64,000 nt of DNA from Notolepis coatsorum. Its lineage: Eukaryota > Chordata > Actinopteri > Aulopiformes > Paralepididae. The notes beneath the pieces were generated by a model that saw only the letters and a program-made list of their open reading frames with translations, was not told the DNA's origin and ran no database searches. Positions within the stretch are counted from its first letter, which is position 1; every line of letters begins with the position of its first letter. Positions 45,854-56,734 of this stretch are shown here, piece after piece. A program made the position numbers and the translations under genes. The stretch covers positions 122,923,465 through 122,987,464 of the forward strand of contig OZ020592.1 of NCBI GenBank assembly GCA_963971535.1, in the 5' to 3' direction.

Positions 45854-48726
45854 CAGTTGGCTCTAAGCAGTTCAGCGCAGGTTAGAAGAGACAGTTGGCT
45901 CTAAACAGTTCAGTGCAGGTTAGAAGAGACAGTTGGCTCTAAACAGTTCAGTGCAGGTTAGAAGAGACAGTTGGCTCTAAACAGTTCAGCGCAGGTTAGA
46001 AGAGACAGTTGGCTCTAAACAGTTCAGCGCAGGTTAGAAGAGACAGTTGGCTCTAAACAGTTCAGTGCAGGTTAGAAGAGACAGTTGGCTCTAAACAGTT
46101 CAGTGCAGGTTAGAAGAGACAGTTGGCTCTAAACAGTTCAGTGCAGGTTAGAAGAGACAGTTGGCTCTAAACAGTTCAGCACAGGTTAGAAGAGACAGTT
46201 GGCTCTAAACAGTTCATCGCAGGTTAGAAGAGACAGTTGGCTCTAAACAGTTCAGCGCAGGTTAGAAGAGACAGTTGGCTCTAAACAGTTCAGCGCAGGT
46301 TAGAAGAGACAGTTGGCTCTAAGCAGTTCAGTGCAGGTTAGAAGAGACAGTTGGCTCTAAACAGTTCAGCGCAGGTTAGAAGAGACAGTTGGCTCTAAAC
46401 AGTTCAGCGCAGGTTAGAAGAGACAGTTGGCTCTAAACAGTTCAGCGCAGGTTAGAAGAGACAGTTGGCTCTAAACAGTTCAGTGCAGGTTAGAAGAGAC
46501 AGTTGGCTCTAAACAGTTCAGTGCAGGTTAGAAGAGACAGTTGGCTCTAAACAGTTCAGCGCAGGTTAGAAGAGACAGTTGGCTCTAAACAGTTCAGCGC
46601 AGGTTAGAAGAGACAGTTGGCTCTAAACAGTTCAGCACAGGTTAGAAGAGACAGTTGGCTCTAAACAGTTCAGCGCAGGTTAGAAGAGACAGTTGGCTCT
46701 AAACAGTTCAGTGCAGGTTAGAAGAGACAGTTGGCTCTAAACAGTTCAGCGCAGGTTAGAAGAGACAGTTGGCTCTAAACAGTTCAGCACAGGTTAGAAG
46801 AGACAGTTGGCTCTAAACAGTTCAGCGCAGGTTAGAAGAGACAGTTGGCTCTAAACAGTTCAGCGCAGGTTAGAAGAGACAGTTGGCTCTAAACAGTTCA
46901 GCGCAGGTTAGAAGAGACAGTTGGCTCTAAACAGTTCAGTGCAGGTTAGAAGAGACAGTTGGCTCTAAACAGTTCAGTGCAGGTTAGAAGAGACAGTTGG
47001 CTCTAAACAGTTCAGCACAGGTTAGAAGAGACAGTTGGCTCTAAACAGTTCAGCGCAGGTTAGAAGAGACAGTTGGCTCTAAACAGTTCAGCACAGGTTA
47101 GAAGAGACAGTTGGCTCTAAACAGTTCAGCGCAGGTTAGAAGAGACAGTTGGCTCTAAACAGTTCAGCGCAGGTTAAAGGAGACAGTTGGCTCTAAACAG
47201 TTCAGCGCAGGTTAGAAGAGACAGTTGGCTCTAAACAGTTCAGCGCAGGTTAGAAGAGACAGTTGGCTCTAAACAGTTCAGCGCAGGTTAGAAGAGACAG
47301 TTGGCTCTAAACAGTTCAGCACAGGTTAGAAGAGACAGTTGGCTCTAAACAGTTCAGCGCAGGTTAGAAGAGACAGTTGGCTCTAAACAGTTCAGCGCAG
47401 GTTAGAAGAGACAGTTGGCTCTAAACAGTTCAGCGCAGGTTAGAAGAGACAGTTGGCTCTAAACAGTTCAGTGCAGGTTAGAAGAGACAGTTGGCTCTAA
47501 ACAGTTCAGCGCAGGTTAGAAGAGACAGTTGGCTCTAAACAGTTCAGTGCAGGTTAGAAGAGACAGTTGGCTCTAAACAGTTCAGCGCAGGTTAGAAGAG
47601 ACAGTTGGCTCTAAACAGTTCAGTGCAGGTTAGAAGAGACAGTTGGCTCTAAACAGTTCAGCGCAGGTTAGAAGAGACAGTTGGCTCTAAACAGTTCAGT
47701 GCAGGTTAGAAGAGACAGTTGGCTCTAAACAGTTCAGCGCAGGTTAGAAGAGACAGTTGGCTCTAAACAGTTCAGCACAGGTTAGAAGAGACAGTTGGCT
47801 CTAAACAGTTCAGCGCAGGTTAGAAGAGACAGTTGGCTCTAAACAGTTCATCGCAGGTTAGAAGAGACAGTTGGCTCTAAACAGTTCAGTGCAGGTTAGA
47901 AGAGACAGTTGGCTCTAAACAGTTCAGCGCAGGTTAGAAGAGACAGTTGGCTCTAAACAGTTCAGCGCAGGTTAGAAGAGACAGTTGGCTCTAAACAGTT
48001 CAGCGCTGGTTAGAAGAGACAGTTGGCTCTAAACAGTTCAGCGCAGGTTAGAAGAGACAGTTGGCTCTAAACAGTTCAGCGCAGGTTAAAGGAGACAGTT
48101 GGCTCTAAACAGTTCAGCGCAGGTTAGAAGAGACAGTTGGCTCTAAACAGTTCAGCGCAGGTTAGAAGAGACAGTTGGCTCTAAACAGTTCAGCGCAGGT
48201 TAGAAGAGACAGTTGGCTCTAAACAGTTCAGCGCAGGTTAGAAGAGACAGTTGGCTCTAAACAGTTCAGCGCAGGTTAGAAGAGACAGTTGGCTCTAAAC
48301 AGTTCAGCACAGGTTAGAAGAGACAGTTGGCTCTAAACAGTTCAGCGCAGGTTAGAAGAGACAGTTGGCTCTAAACAGTTCAGCACAGGTTAGAAGAGAC
48401 AGTTGGCTCTAAACAGTTCAGCACAGGTTAGAAGAGACAGTTGGCTCTAAACAGTTCAGCGCAGGTTAGAAGAGACAGTTGGCTCTAAACAGTTCAGCGC
48501 AGGTTAGAAGAGACAGTTGGCTCTAAACAGTTCAGTGCAGGTTAGAAGAGACAGTTGGCTCTAAACAGTTCAGCGCAGGTTAGAAGAGACAGTTGGCTCT
48601 AAACAGTTCAGCGCAGGTTAGAAGAGACAGTTGGCTCTAAACAGTTCAGCGCAGGTTAGAAGAGACAGTTGGCTCTAAACAGTTCAGCGCAGGTTAAAGG
48701 AGACAGTTGGCTCTAAGCAGTTCAGT
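45854..48726. repeat. 38-bp satellite array, about 76 copies
   Basis: The unit is AGAAGAGACAGTTGGCTCTA + AACAGTTCAGCGCAGGTT. Variation is confined to a few positions: CGC/TGC/CAC before AGG, rare TTCATCGC, one GCTGG, and AAACAG/AAGCAG. The rare variant AGGTTAAAGG starts at 47171, 48083 and 48691, exactly 24 and 16 units apart, so the array shows no net indels over that span. The first and last units share the AAGCAG variant. It is not a CRISPR array: units abut without spacers. Confidence 0.97.
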
Positions 48727-48872
48727 TTGGAAGCCACGCAGTCCTGTGATTCAGCTGATATTGCTGACAGAGGCCAGAGGCTAGAGGGCGCCATCGAGCA
48801 AGGCCAAAAAATACGAATTTGTGTGAAAAATAATATTCTCCTACCTACGATCGTGGGTGTCCCTTCCTTCCT

Positions 48873-48925
48873 TCCTGACTGACTGACTGACTGACTGTCT
48901 GACTGGCTGGCTGGCTGAATAATAC
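48873..48925. repeat. Short (CTTC)/(GACT)/(GGCT) repeats
   Basis: Three consecutive tetranucleotide blocks lie between the satellite and the LTR element. Confidence 0.85.
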
Positions 48926-48945
48926 AATAGGTCCCATCTTTCCCT

Positions 48946-50092
48946 TGTAGTGGAATAATTGTGATCGCATATCAATTAATATGCTTGCTATACACACCTA
49001 AAGAACACATTGGCCTTGACACTAAACAATACTGTGTCTGCCTTCGTGACATCTTGGCTTCCTGTTTTATCATGTGACCTCGACACGACCACAGGGTCTG
49101 ACTTCGTTTACATCACCTTGACCATGTACCATATCTGGGACCTATCTGTTTACAATTCGTATGACACCTCAAATGAGATAAACCTTTGATATACAACTAA
49201 ATACTGTGTCCATAATGACCGCATGGCCCATTGTAATGTCTGTGACCAAGGTCTGTTTTATATTCACATGTTAAACACATAATCACCTTTTGTTTCCAAA
49301 GGCCTGATATATGTCCCAAGAGTTTCAAACTGATGACACATTGCGACACAAAGGAGACAATTGACCCTTCTGTGGACTCACATTACAACACAAGGCAGAC
49401 TTGACCTTCTTACAATCTCTGCCGGCAGAAGCATTCTACGAAACCCGCTGACTATAAGTGTTTTTACGACCCTCCAACTGTCAAGTTCATAGCTTTCACA
49501 TTTGGGCCACCTTCACTTCCTGAAAACACACACACATAGACACACACACATAGACACACACACATAGACACACACACACATAGACACGCACACACATGCA
49601 TGTGCACGACAATTGACCCTTATGCGATCTCTGACAAACAGGGACTTCCTCTAAGAAACTAACTGACTACAAGTGTTTTACGGCATGTCAACTGTCTCAA
49701 GTTCACAGGTCGAGTGATGTTGCAAGACAATGCAACACCTCACTTCCTGAAAACACACACACACACACACGCCCACGCATAGGTAAGCACACACACATAG
49801 CCGTACACACACGCACATACATACACAAGCACACACATGCACGTGTAAGCATAACACACACACACACACACACTTTCACTTCCTGAAGTCACACTCACAC
49901 ACACACAACACTGACGGAGAATGCTATATAAACCCTGAAACTCCATCTATCGTGGCACATGTTGGCATCTTGTTTTGCTTTACTGTCAGTATGTGTCCAG
50001 CCATGTGGGGCTGCTCAAATTAAACCCAACGAACAACCATTTGTTTCCGTGTTAATCTTTATTTCAACAGCTACACTTAAATTTCCAATACA
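48946..50092 (+). repeat. 5' LTR (1147 bp)
   Basis: TG...CA ends, a TATA box (TATATAAA at about 49925), an ATTAAA signal near 50018 and CA microsatellites. An internal imperfect duplication pairs GACAATTGACCCTTCTGTGG with GACAATTGACCCTTATGCGA, and CTATAAGTGTTTTTACG with CTACAAGTGTTTTACGG. Confidence 0.93.
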
Positions 50093-50093
50093 A

Positions 50094-50112
50094 CTTGACG
50101 TCACGACAGGAT
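50094..50112 (+). promoter_or_regulatory. Primer-binding-site-like sequence
   Basis: CTTGACGTCACGACAGGAT follows the LTR. It resembles retroviral PBS sequences of the TGGCG...ACAGG type, with A in place of the second G of TGG. It also resembles the site after the other LTR element's 5' LTR. A donor-like CCG|GTGAGCTG follows near 50289. Confidence 0.5.
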
Positions 50113-51566
50113 ACATTGCACTGGATTCAGACGGGACCGGCCGAACGGAGGTGCAAGCAGGCCTGCCAATCTCTACCTCGACACCAAAGCCTGTCCGAGA
50201 AGAGGGATCACTCATCCGAACGACCGGGCCGTCTGACGACAGCGCACTTGTATCGAACCAGAGGACACCTCTTTGAAACCTCGACCTCCGGTGAGCTGTT
50301 GAAATTCAGATCTTACTAAAAACGTATTAAAAAAAATATATATTCAAATTTTTTTTGGGTGGATAATAACATAATAACTTATAATCTAACCTAATAAATG
50401 CTCTATGTTCCTATTTTATAATCTTTTAAAAACGCACTAACCTCACCACTGAGAAAGGGTGCCGTCTTGCTGGAATCTCATTATCTCACAAAGATTCCCG
50501 CTGGAGGAGTGAAGTTTACCAGGGTGGGTATCCCACAGTTTTCAAGGTTTTGTGTAAAAAACAACAACCAGTTGATATTACGCTGTCAAGGTTTTGTGTT
50601 ACAAAGACAACCAGTTGATATTGCAGTTTTCAAGGTTTTGTGTAACAAACAACAACCAGTTGATATTGCAGTTTTCAAGGTTTTGTGTAACAAACAACAA
50701 CCAGTTGATATTGCAAAAGGTCGCGGTCAGAACAAATATACGGTGTACATCGCTTGCTGTTTCCTGACAGAAGCCGACAGTTTTTCCTGACATTTGTACT
50801 AAAACGAAATTTCAGACTCAGATAGACGTATCTGTTTAAAGTATCCGTGAACACGAAGAATTGGCTTTTGCACAAGTACGTGGCAAAAGCAGGGTAAAGA
50901 TGCTTCAAACTCCTCCAGTGGAACCCTGTGCGACAAGAGATGTTCATTCAATTAAAGGGGCAACATCGTATTTAGTTTGATTACTGTTCAAAACACAGAA
51001 AGCGGGAAGAGGGACTGTGACGCGAAAGGGAGCAGTGAACAAACGTTACGGGTGTGGTCGGTAGCGAGTGAATGTTTGATGCATGTTCCTTATTGGTCAG
51101 AGAAATGTGGTTTTCCAGCAAACGGCTCTTTCTCGTTAAATCAGATTGACACACCAGACATGAAATTAACGGAAGGAGGTGACAAATTGATGACAAACGG
51201 AAACAATTTGGACTCTGTTTACAGACATAAAAACTAATTAAAAAATTGTTTAAAAATATTTTGTTCTCTCATGGTGGGACTATCTGCCTATGCTTTGGAC
51301 CTCAATAGAATAGTATTAGATAGATTAAACATTGCTGGCGTTACAATTCATGTTCTTATCATGGTGTTGTTGTCACTGATATAATGCTGTATGTTTTTTA
51401 TCTTTGGATTATTTTATTTTCTTGCTTACTCTGTGGTTTTATTGTTTTTTGTTTCTGTTTTCTATCTAGTCTTTTTTAAGACAAGATTTGCTATTAAGGA
51501 CACATGAATATGTCAGAATTTACACATAGCTACTAATTAAATTTACGGACGGGCGCAAAACAAATT
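50113..51566 (+). other. Leader region of the LTR element, no gene recognised
   Basis: An open frame starts in the LTR just after the TATA box (49959) with a hydrophobic N-terminus and ends at 50276. It has no further support. The rest is A/T-rich, with a tandem repeat at 50538-50718. Confidence 0.45.
50538..50718. repeat. 45-bp tandem repeat, about four copies
   Basis: Unit: TTTTCAAGGTTTTGTGTAAC + AAACAACAACCAGTTGATATTGCAG. The last two copies are nearly identical and the first two diverged. Confidence 0.9.
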
Positions 51567-51803
51567 ATGAACGAAAATCAGACTACGCAGACAGGCACCT
51601 CATCTCTCTGTGACGTGTGTGGAAGAACAGACCCCGGCTGTGAGCAGGGACCCACAGAAACCGAGTTAAAATTAAGAAGATTAAACGCGCAATTAGAACG
51701 AGAGTTATCTGACAGAACCCGCGAGTTCATGAACATCGATGACGAACACTGGGAAGTGTTGGACATGTTGTCACAGGTGCTCTTCCGTTTAACGGGAGAA
51801 TAA
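51567..51803 (+). CDS. Small ORF in the LTR element, 78 residues, novel
   Basis: The frame starts at an ATG after an A-rich leader and ends with TAA. The N-terminal part contains CDVCGRTDPGC, a CxxC-type metal-binding candidate. The C-terminal two thirds are highly charged and leucine-spaced (ELKLRRLNAQLERELSDRTR), predicting a short coiled-coil helix. No signal peptide or membrane segment is seen. I do not recognise a family. The clean acid/base composition and position between the LTRs suggest a real accessory protein, but coding is inferred, and expression would need splicing or a subgenomic transcript. Confidence 0.45.
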   Translation: MNENQTTQTGTSSLCDVCGRTDPGCEQGPTETELKLRRLNAQLERELSDRTREFMNIDDEHWEVLDMLSQVLFRLTGE

Positions 51804-51919
51804 CAAGCCTACAAAAACATATATACATCATTGTCAAAGTGACAGACACTACGTTTAAACACTCCGGTTTCAACCTACCATATCACAGACAAGGCGCTTG
51901 ATATAGGGGACACGTAATT

Positions 51920-52114
51920 ATGTCAGAATTGACATTCAAAGCCATCACAGATAGAACAGTAAAACGTGATGAATGGAAATCATTAAGAGATTTTATAAAT
52001 GCTAACAAGAGGCTAGGATACGTACACCACTGTTTTGGGACAAATTCCGGAATCGAAACCATTAGACTCTCATGTGACATGACACTGGTTGCCCTATCAA
52101 TCCTGAAGAAATAA
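51920..52114 (+). CDS. Small ORF in the LTR element, 64 residues, novel
   Basis: It starts ATGTCAGAATTGACATTC (MSELTFKAI...) and ends with TAA. The protein is mixed, with no signal peptide, and contains DEWKSLRDFINANKRLGYVH. A second, truncated version of its start (GGACACATGAATATGTCAG, then AATTTACAC) lies upstream at about 51498 but hits a stop after eight codons. This suggests a local duplication of a 5' segment. No family recognised. It sits 134 bases before the Spindlin-like start, with an acceptor-like site at 52176 in between. Confidence 0.4.
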   Translation: MSELTFKAITDRTVKRDEWKSLRDFINANKRLGYVHHCFGTNSGIETIRLSCDMTLVALSILKK

Positions 52115-52156
52115 ATTAGAACTAACAGCCGACGGTACATTCAAATCCCTGTACTT

Positions 52157-52176
52157 CTCTCTCTCACTGCCTTTAG
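52157..52176 (+). promoter_or_regulatory. Candidate 3' splice site
   Basis: The tract CTCTCTCTCACTGCCTTTAG is followed by AGGAGCC. It lies about 70 bases before the first ATG of the Spindlin-like frame and could join a leader donor (near 50289) to the gene. Confidence 0.45.
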
Positions 52177-52247
52177 AGGAGCCGGGTCTCGGCGTCTTGC
52201 CCTCCCTAACTCGACCCTCACATCCTGGCCTGCTGGAAACCACTCCG

Positions 52248-53107
52248 ATGACACGGTGCAGAAAACGCAGCAGCAAGGAGCTGAGGCCCTCGACCCTCAT
52301 CACCCCAGCCCCCGACCCCGATAACATGCTGGGCAGAAGGATCGCCCACGGGTGGTGGGAGGAAGGCAACGTGACCAAGTGGAAGGGCACGGTTCTGCAG
52401 CACCTCACGATAGCTGCCTCTACATGGTCAAGTACGACAAACGCGACTGCGTCTACGGCATCGAGCTGTTCAAAGACGAGCGCATGTCCAACCTGGAGGT
52501 GCTGGCGGAGAAAGTCGTGAACAATAAGATCAAGGTGCCCCCCGGGGTGGAGGAATTGGTGGGGCGAACCGTGGACCACCTCTTCGAGGGAGATGACGGG
52601 GAGAAGAACGCATGGAGGGGCATGGTCCTGTCCCACGCCCCCGTCATGACACAATGGTATTTCATCACCTACAAAAACGATCCGGTACTGTTCATGTACC
52701 AACTCTGGGACGACTACAAGGGCGGAGACCTCCGCATCCTGCCTGAGTCAGAATACAGACATCTGCTGCCAGAGGACGGAGAACCGGACGACGGAGTAGT
52801 GGGCCTGGTAGGGAGGAGAGTGGACTACCAGGACGGCACCGTGAGGAGGACCGGCTTGGTGATCTGCCAAGTCCCAGCCAAACCCACAGTATATTACATA
52901 ATGTTCGACGGGGACTACCACATCTATGTCTACGACCTTGTGAACTCACATGGAGCCCCTGAACAATACGTCTACGACCTTGTGAACTCACAGGAAACCA
53001 CTGACCAAAAAGAAATGCTCTCCCACGCGCAAAACACACCGAAAGAACAATCTAGGAGGAAAAGAAAAGAACGGAAAATTCTCTACCACAACAAGACAAA
53101 GATTTGA
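52248..53107 (+). pseudogene. Spindlin-like gene inside the LTR element (one frameshift)
   Basis: The product resembles Spindlin (SPIN/Ssty family), a nuclear histone-methylation reader made of three Tudor-like repeats. Repeat 1: GRRIAHGWWEEGNVTKWKGT, then after a frame change VKYDKRDCVYGIELFKDERM. Repeat 2: VGRTVDHLFEGDDGEKNAWR through FITYKNDPVLFMYQL and GDLRILPE. Repeat 3: VGRRVDYQDG through DGDYHIYVYDLV. In repeat 2 the residues matching the H3K4me3 aromatic cage of SPIN1 (F, W, Y, Y in HLF, AWRG, ITY, FMY) are all present. The matching aromatic residues of repeat 1 (HGW, KWKG, KYD, VYG) are also kept. The C-terminus has a duplicated YVYDLVNS block and a basic RRKRKERK tail, unusual for the family. 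The frame shifts near 52400-52415, consistent with loss of one base, so a full-length product is not directly encoded in this copy. The start could also be a TTG-led frame from 52197; I chose the first ATG. No introns are visible inside the three repeats, as expected for an RNA-derived capture. Confidence 0.88.
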
Positions 53108-54261
53108 TAACCAAAGACTGTGGCCTGCCAAAGGTGGATTTCGTGGGGACAACAGAACATTTCGCTTGCCATGCCGGAGTGGGGGTCCGAGGGATGGATG
53201 GGACAGACGCATCGGGATCCGGCCTCCATCCACACAGGGAAGTAAAGCACACACACACACGTCCGGCTGCAGTAAAGAACAGCTTGTTGAATGGTTATAG
53301 CCTCTAACACAACAAAGCGCCTGATACAGTAGTAAATCGACACCGGCTGACCGACGCTATGCAAGATATAATTATTGTTTGATACATGACAAAGTTTGAA
53401 AATGTCTTACGGAATAGTTATACAATCACTATAGTTATACAATCACTATATGGTTTCATGAAGGTCATAGTATTTTCCTTTACAATATCACTATACAATC
53501 TATAAATGATTTAAATATTTTGTTCTGAAACATATCCTTTGAGTTTTATTTACCAACATCCATATATATATATATGTTATTGAAGCTATATACAAACTGA
53601 CATTTTGACCGTTTATCAGGGGTGACCATAGCTTTTCCCACTCCAATCCCACCCGGCCAGAGGTTTTCCTGGGCCCATGTGGACGAGGGGCCAGCAGCAC
53701 AGACAGTGACCACGACCGGAGGCTGCAAACCTTTCTGACCGCACCACCAGCCTGTCCGGCGTGAGACGAGAGAAACAGACCTACTGACACACTGGCACAC
53801 ATCCCCCTCAACACGCTGACACCCCCCCCTCTGTGTCCTATAGACACACACACACACCCCGCCCCGACCCAGGAGGACATTCCCCCCGCTGATTGTTGTG
53901 CCCCCACCCTGGCTCTCTCTTTCTCTGATAGAACACTGAACAATTTTCTCTGATAACGCACGTTGAACAATTGGCTCACTCTCTGAACGCTGCTACGGAG
54001 CCTGGACACTTCGCCCGTGTTTTCTCTATAGCTCTTTCTCTCTCTCGCCTACCCATTCAGAGGAAACATGCACGGATGAAGTGGACAACCGCGGCTCCTG
54101 CTACACACAACTGTCACTGCTGATTTACTACCCCTGCATTGCAGAGTTTTATACATACATGTATATTCTATTTCAAATTAGTTTGACGGCGCTTTTAATT
54201 GTCCGTTTCGGATTGTTATTTTTTTATATACAGAGAATTGCTTGGTTGCTAAGCCACTTAT

Positions 54262-54274
54262 AAAAAGGGTGAAA
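54262..54274 (+). promoter_or_regulatory. Second polypurine-tract-like site
   Basis: AAAAAGGGTGAAAT contains the same 13 bases as the tract directly before the 3' LTR (55141-55153). An internal second copy resembles the central PPT of some retroviruses, but could be a chance duplication. Confidence 0.4.
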
Positions 54275-54399
54275 TAATTGTCATACAATATGCATTCAAA
54301 ACGTGTCTGTAAGCATTATCTCAGACGCCGCTTATTTTTACTTTTATACATATAACTATATACACTGTGGACGATATGTACCTCGTGCCTTAGTTGTCA

Positions 54400-54745
54400 T
54401 GTTTTAATTTCCATTTGAATTTGGTGAGATTTAGCTTTGTTTTAGATGCCCCATTTGCCTTTTATTTTGATATGATTTACTTATTATTTTACTCTACTTA
54501 CCTATTAAATTTGATATGAATAACTTTTCCTTATTGTTTATCTTTCCCTCTTAGACTTCACATGCCCCATTTGCCTTTTATTTTTATATGATTTACTTAT
54601 TATTTTACTCTACTTACCTATTGAATTTGATATGATTTACTTATTATTTTACTCTACTTACCTATTGAATTTGATATGAATAACTTTTCCTTATTGTTTG
54701 TCCTCACCTCTTAGACCTCGCATGCCCCATTTGCCTTTTACTTTA
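54400..54745. repeat. Nested tandem repeats (A/T-rich)
   Basis: CCCCATTTGCCTTTTATTTT and TGATTTACTTATTATTTTAC recur two to four times. The arrangement is a longer unit of roughly 130-170 bases with an internal ~54-base duplication. Confidence 0.85.
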
Positions 54746-55140
54746 ATTACCTCTTACAGTTCTGTGTGACTGCTAATTTCTGTTTAGAAGCAATGTTTAG
54801 AGTCAATGCGATTTGTAGAGATCTTTTGTTTTACGTACTGTTTTATCTGAGATGTTCTTTTATTTCTGTATGCCTATTGAGTTATTTTTTTTTTGTATTT
54901 TATTATTACAATTTTTTTCTAGCTATTTCCCTGCCACAACATTCTACCTCAAAATTACCTCATTTTTAATGACTGTGACTTATCTTTGGATATTGGAGAC
55001 TATGTTTGATTGCGTTTGTCTTTATATGCTGTAGTTGATTAATCTTTAGGAACTATGTTTGAATTTTAATTTTTTTTTCCGCTGCTATGCTCACTCAAGT
55101 TCGATGTTATGTTCTTGGCATATTAATTCATATTTCGATC

Positions 55141-55153
55141 AAAAGGGTGAAAT
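55141..55153 (+). promoter_or_regulatory. Polypurine tract
   Basis: AAAAGGGTGAAAT is purine-rich and immediately adjacent to the TG start of the 3' LTR, the expected site for plus-strand priming. Confidence 0.65.
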
Positions 55154-56286
55154 TGTAGTGGAATAATTGTGATCGCATATCAATTAATATGCTTGCTATA
55201 CACACCTAAAGAACACATTGGCCTTGACACTAAACAATACTGTGTCTGCCTTCGTGACATCTTGGCTTCCTGTTTTATCATGTGACCTCGACACGACCAC
55301 AGGGTCTGACTTCGTTTACATCACCTTGCCCATGTACCATATCTGGGACCTATCTGTTTACAATTCGTATGACACCTCAAATGAGATAAACCTTTGATAT
55401 ACAACTAAATACTGTGTCCATAATGACCGCATGGCCCATTGTAATGTCTGTGACCAAGGTCTGTTTTATATTCACATGTTAAACACATAATCACCTTTTG
55501 TTTCCAAAGGCCTGATATATGTCCCAAGAGTTTCAAACTGATGACACATTGCGACACAAAGGAGACAATTGACCCTTCTGTGGACTCACATTACAACACA
55601 AGGCAGACTTGACCTTCTTACAATCTCTGCCGGCAGAAGCATTCTACGAAACCCGCTGACTATAAGTGTTTTTACGACCCTCCAACTGTCAAGTTCATAG
55701 CTTTCACATTTGGGCCACCTTCACTTCCTGAAAACACACACACACATAGACACACACACATAGACACACACACACATAGACACGCACACACATGCATGTG
55801 CACGACAATTGACCCTTATGCGATCTCTGACAAACAGGGACTTCCTCTAAGAAACTAACTGACTACAAGTGTTTTACGGCATGTCAACTGTCTCAAGTTC
55901 ACAGGTCAAGTGATGTTGCAAGACAATGCAACACCTCACTTCCTGAAAACACACACACACACACACGCCCACGCATAGGTAAGCACACACACATAGCCGT
56001 ACACACACGCACATACATACACAAGCACACACATGCACGTGTAAGCATAACACACACACACACACACTTTCACTTCCTGAAGTCACACTCACACACACAC
56101 AACACTGACGGAGAATGCTATATAAACCCTGAAACTCCATCTATCGTGGCACATGTTGGCATCTTGTTTTGCTTTACTGTCAGTATGTGTCCAGCCATGT
56201 GGGGCTGCTCAAATTAAACCCAACGAACGACCATTTGTTTCCGTGTTAATCTTTATTTCAACAGCTACACTTAAATTTCCAATACA
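55154..56286 (+). repeat. 3' LTR (1133 bp)
   Basis: Aligns throughout with 48946-50092. Length differences are confined to CA microsatellites. Confidence 0.93.
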
Positions 56287-56357
56287 CCCTGCTGCTGGCT
56301 CCGCCTTATCTTTACACACCCTGTTGTCTAGTCATCAACCGCAAAACAGACTTCAAT

Positions 56358-56553
<196 letters not shown>

Positions 56554-56659
56554 GCCGCCTGGGAGAAATGCGAGGCCCTGTGCGAGATTTAAACGCGAGG
56601 CCCCCCACCCCCCCCCCCCCCCCCACCCCCCAAAGGTTAAAAAAAAAAAAAAAAAAAAG

Positions 56660-56734
<75 letters not shown>

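Larger units (their letters stand above)
53108..55140 (+). other. 3' noncoding region of the LTR element
   Basis: No frame with recognisable features. The first 250 bases are G/C-balanced. After 54300 it becomes very A/T-rich and holds tandem repeats. Confidence 0.5.
48946..56286 (+). mobile_element. Young LTR retrotransposon carrying a Spindlin-like gene
   Basis: Direct LTRs (48946-50092 and 55154-56286) begin TGTAGTGG and end AATACA. The 4 bases CCCT flank both outer ends (48942-48945 and 56287-56290). A PBS-like site starts two bases inside the left LTR, and a PPT directly precedes the right LTR. The LTRs differ by about three substitutions (near 49131, 49709 and 50029) plus microsatellite length, so the insertion is recent. 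The 5.06-kb interior has no Gag, protease, RT, RNase H or integrase motif. It carries a Spindlin-like coding region (52248-53107), two small ORFs (51567 and 51920) and tandem repeats. I infer a non-autonomous element moved by a relative's enzymes. Confidence 0.9.

Noticed and set aside
45854-48726. Possible CRISPR-like array
   Set aside because: Units are contiguous 38-mers with no variable spacers, and the context is a vertebrate genome; it is a satellite.
50093-55153. Foamy-virus or other retroviral pol in the Spindlin element
   Set aside because: I searched the frames for RT, RNase H and integrase motifs and saw none. A possible central PPT alone is not enough to assign a virus group.
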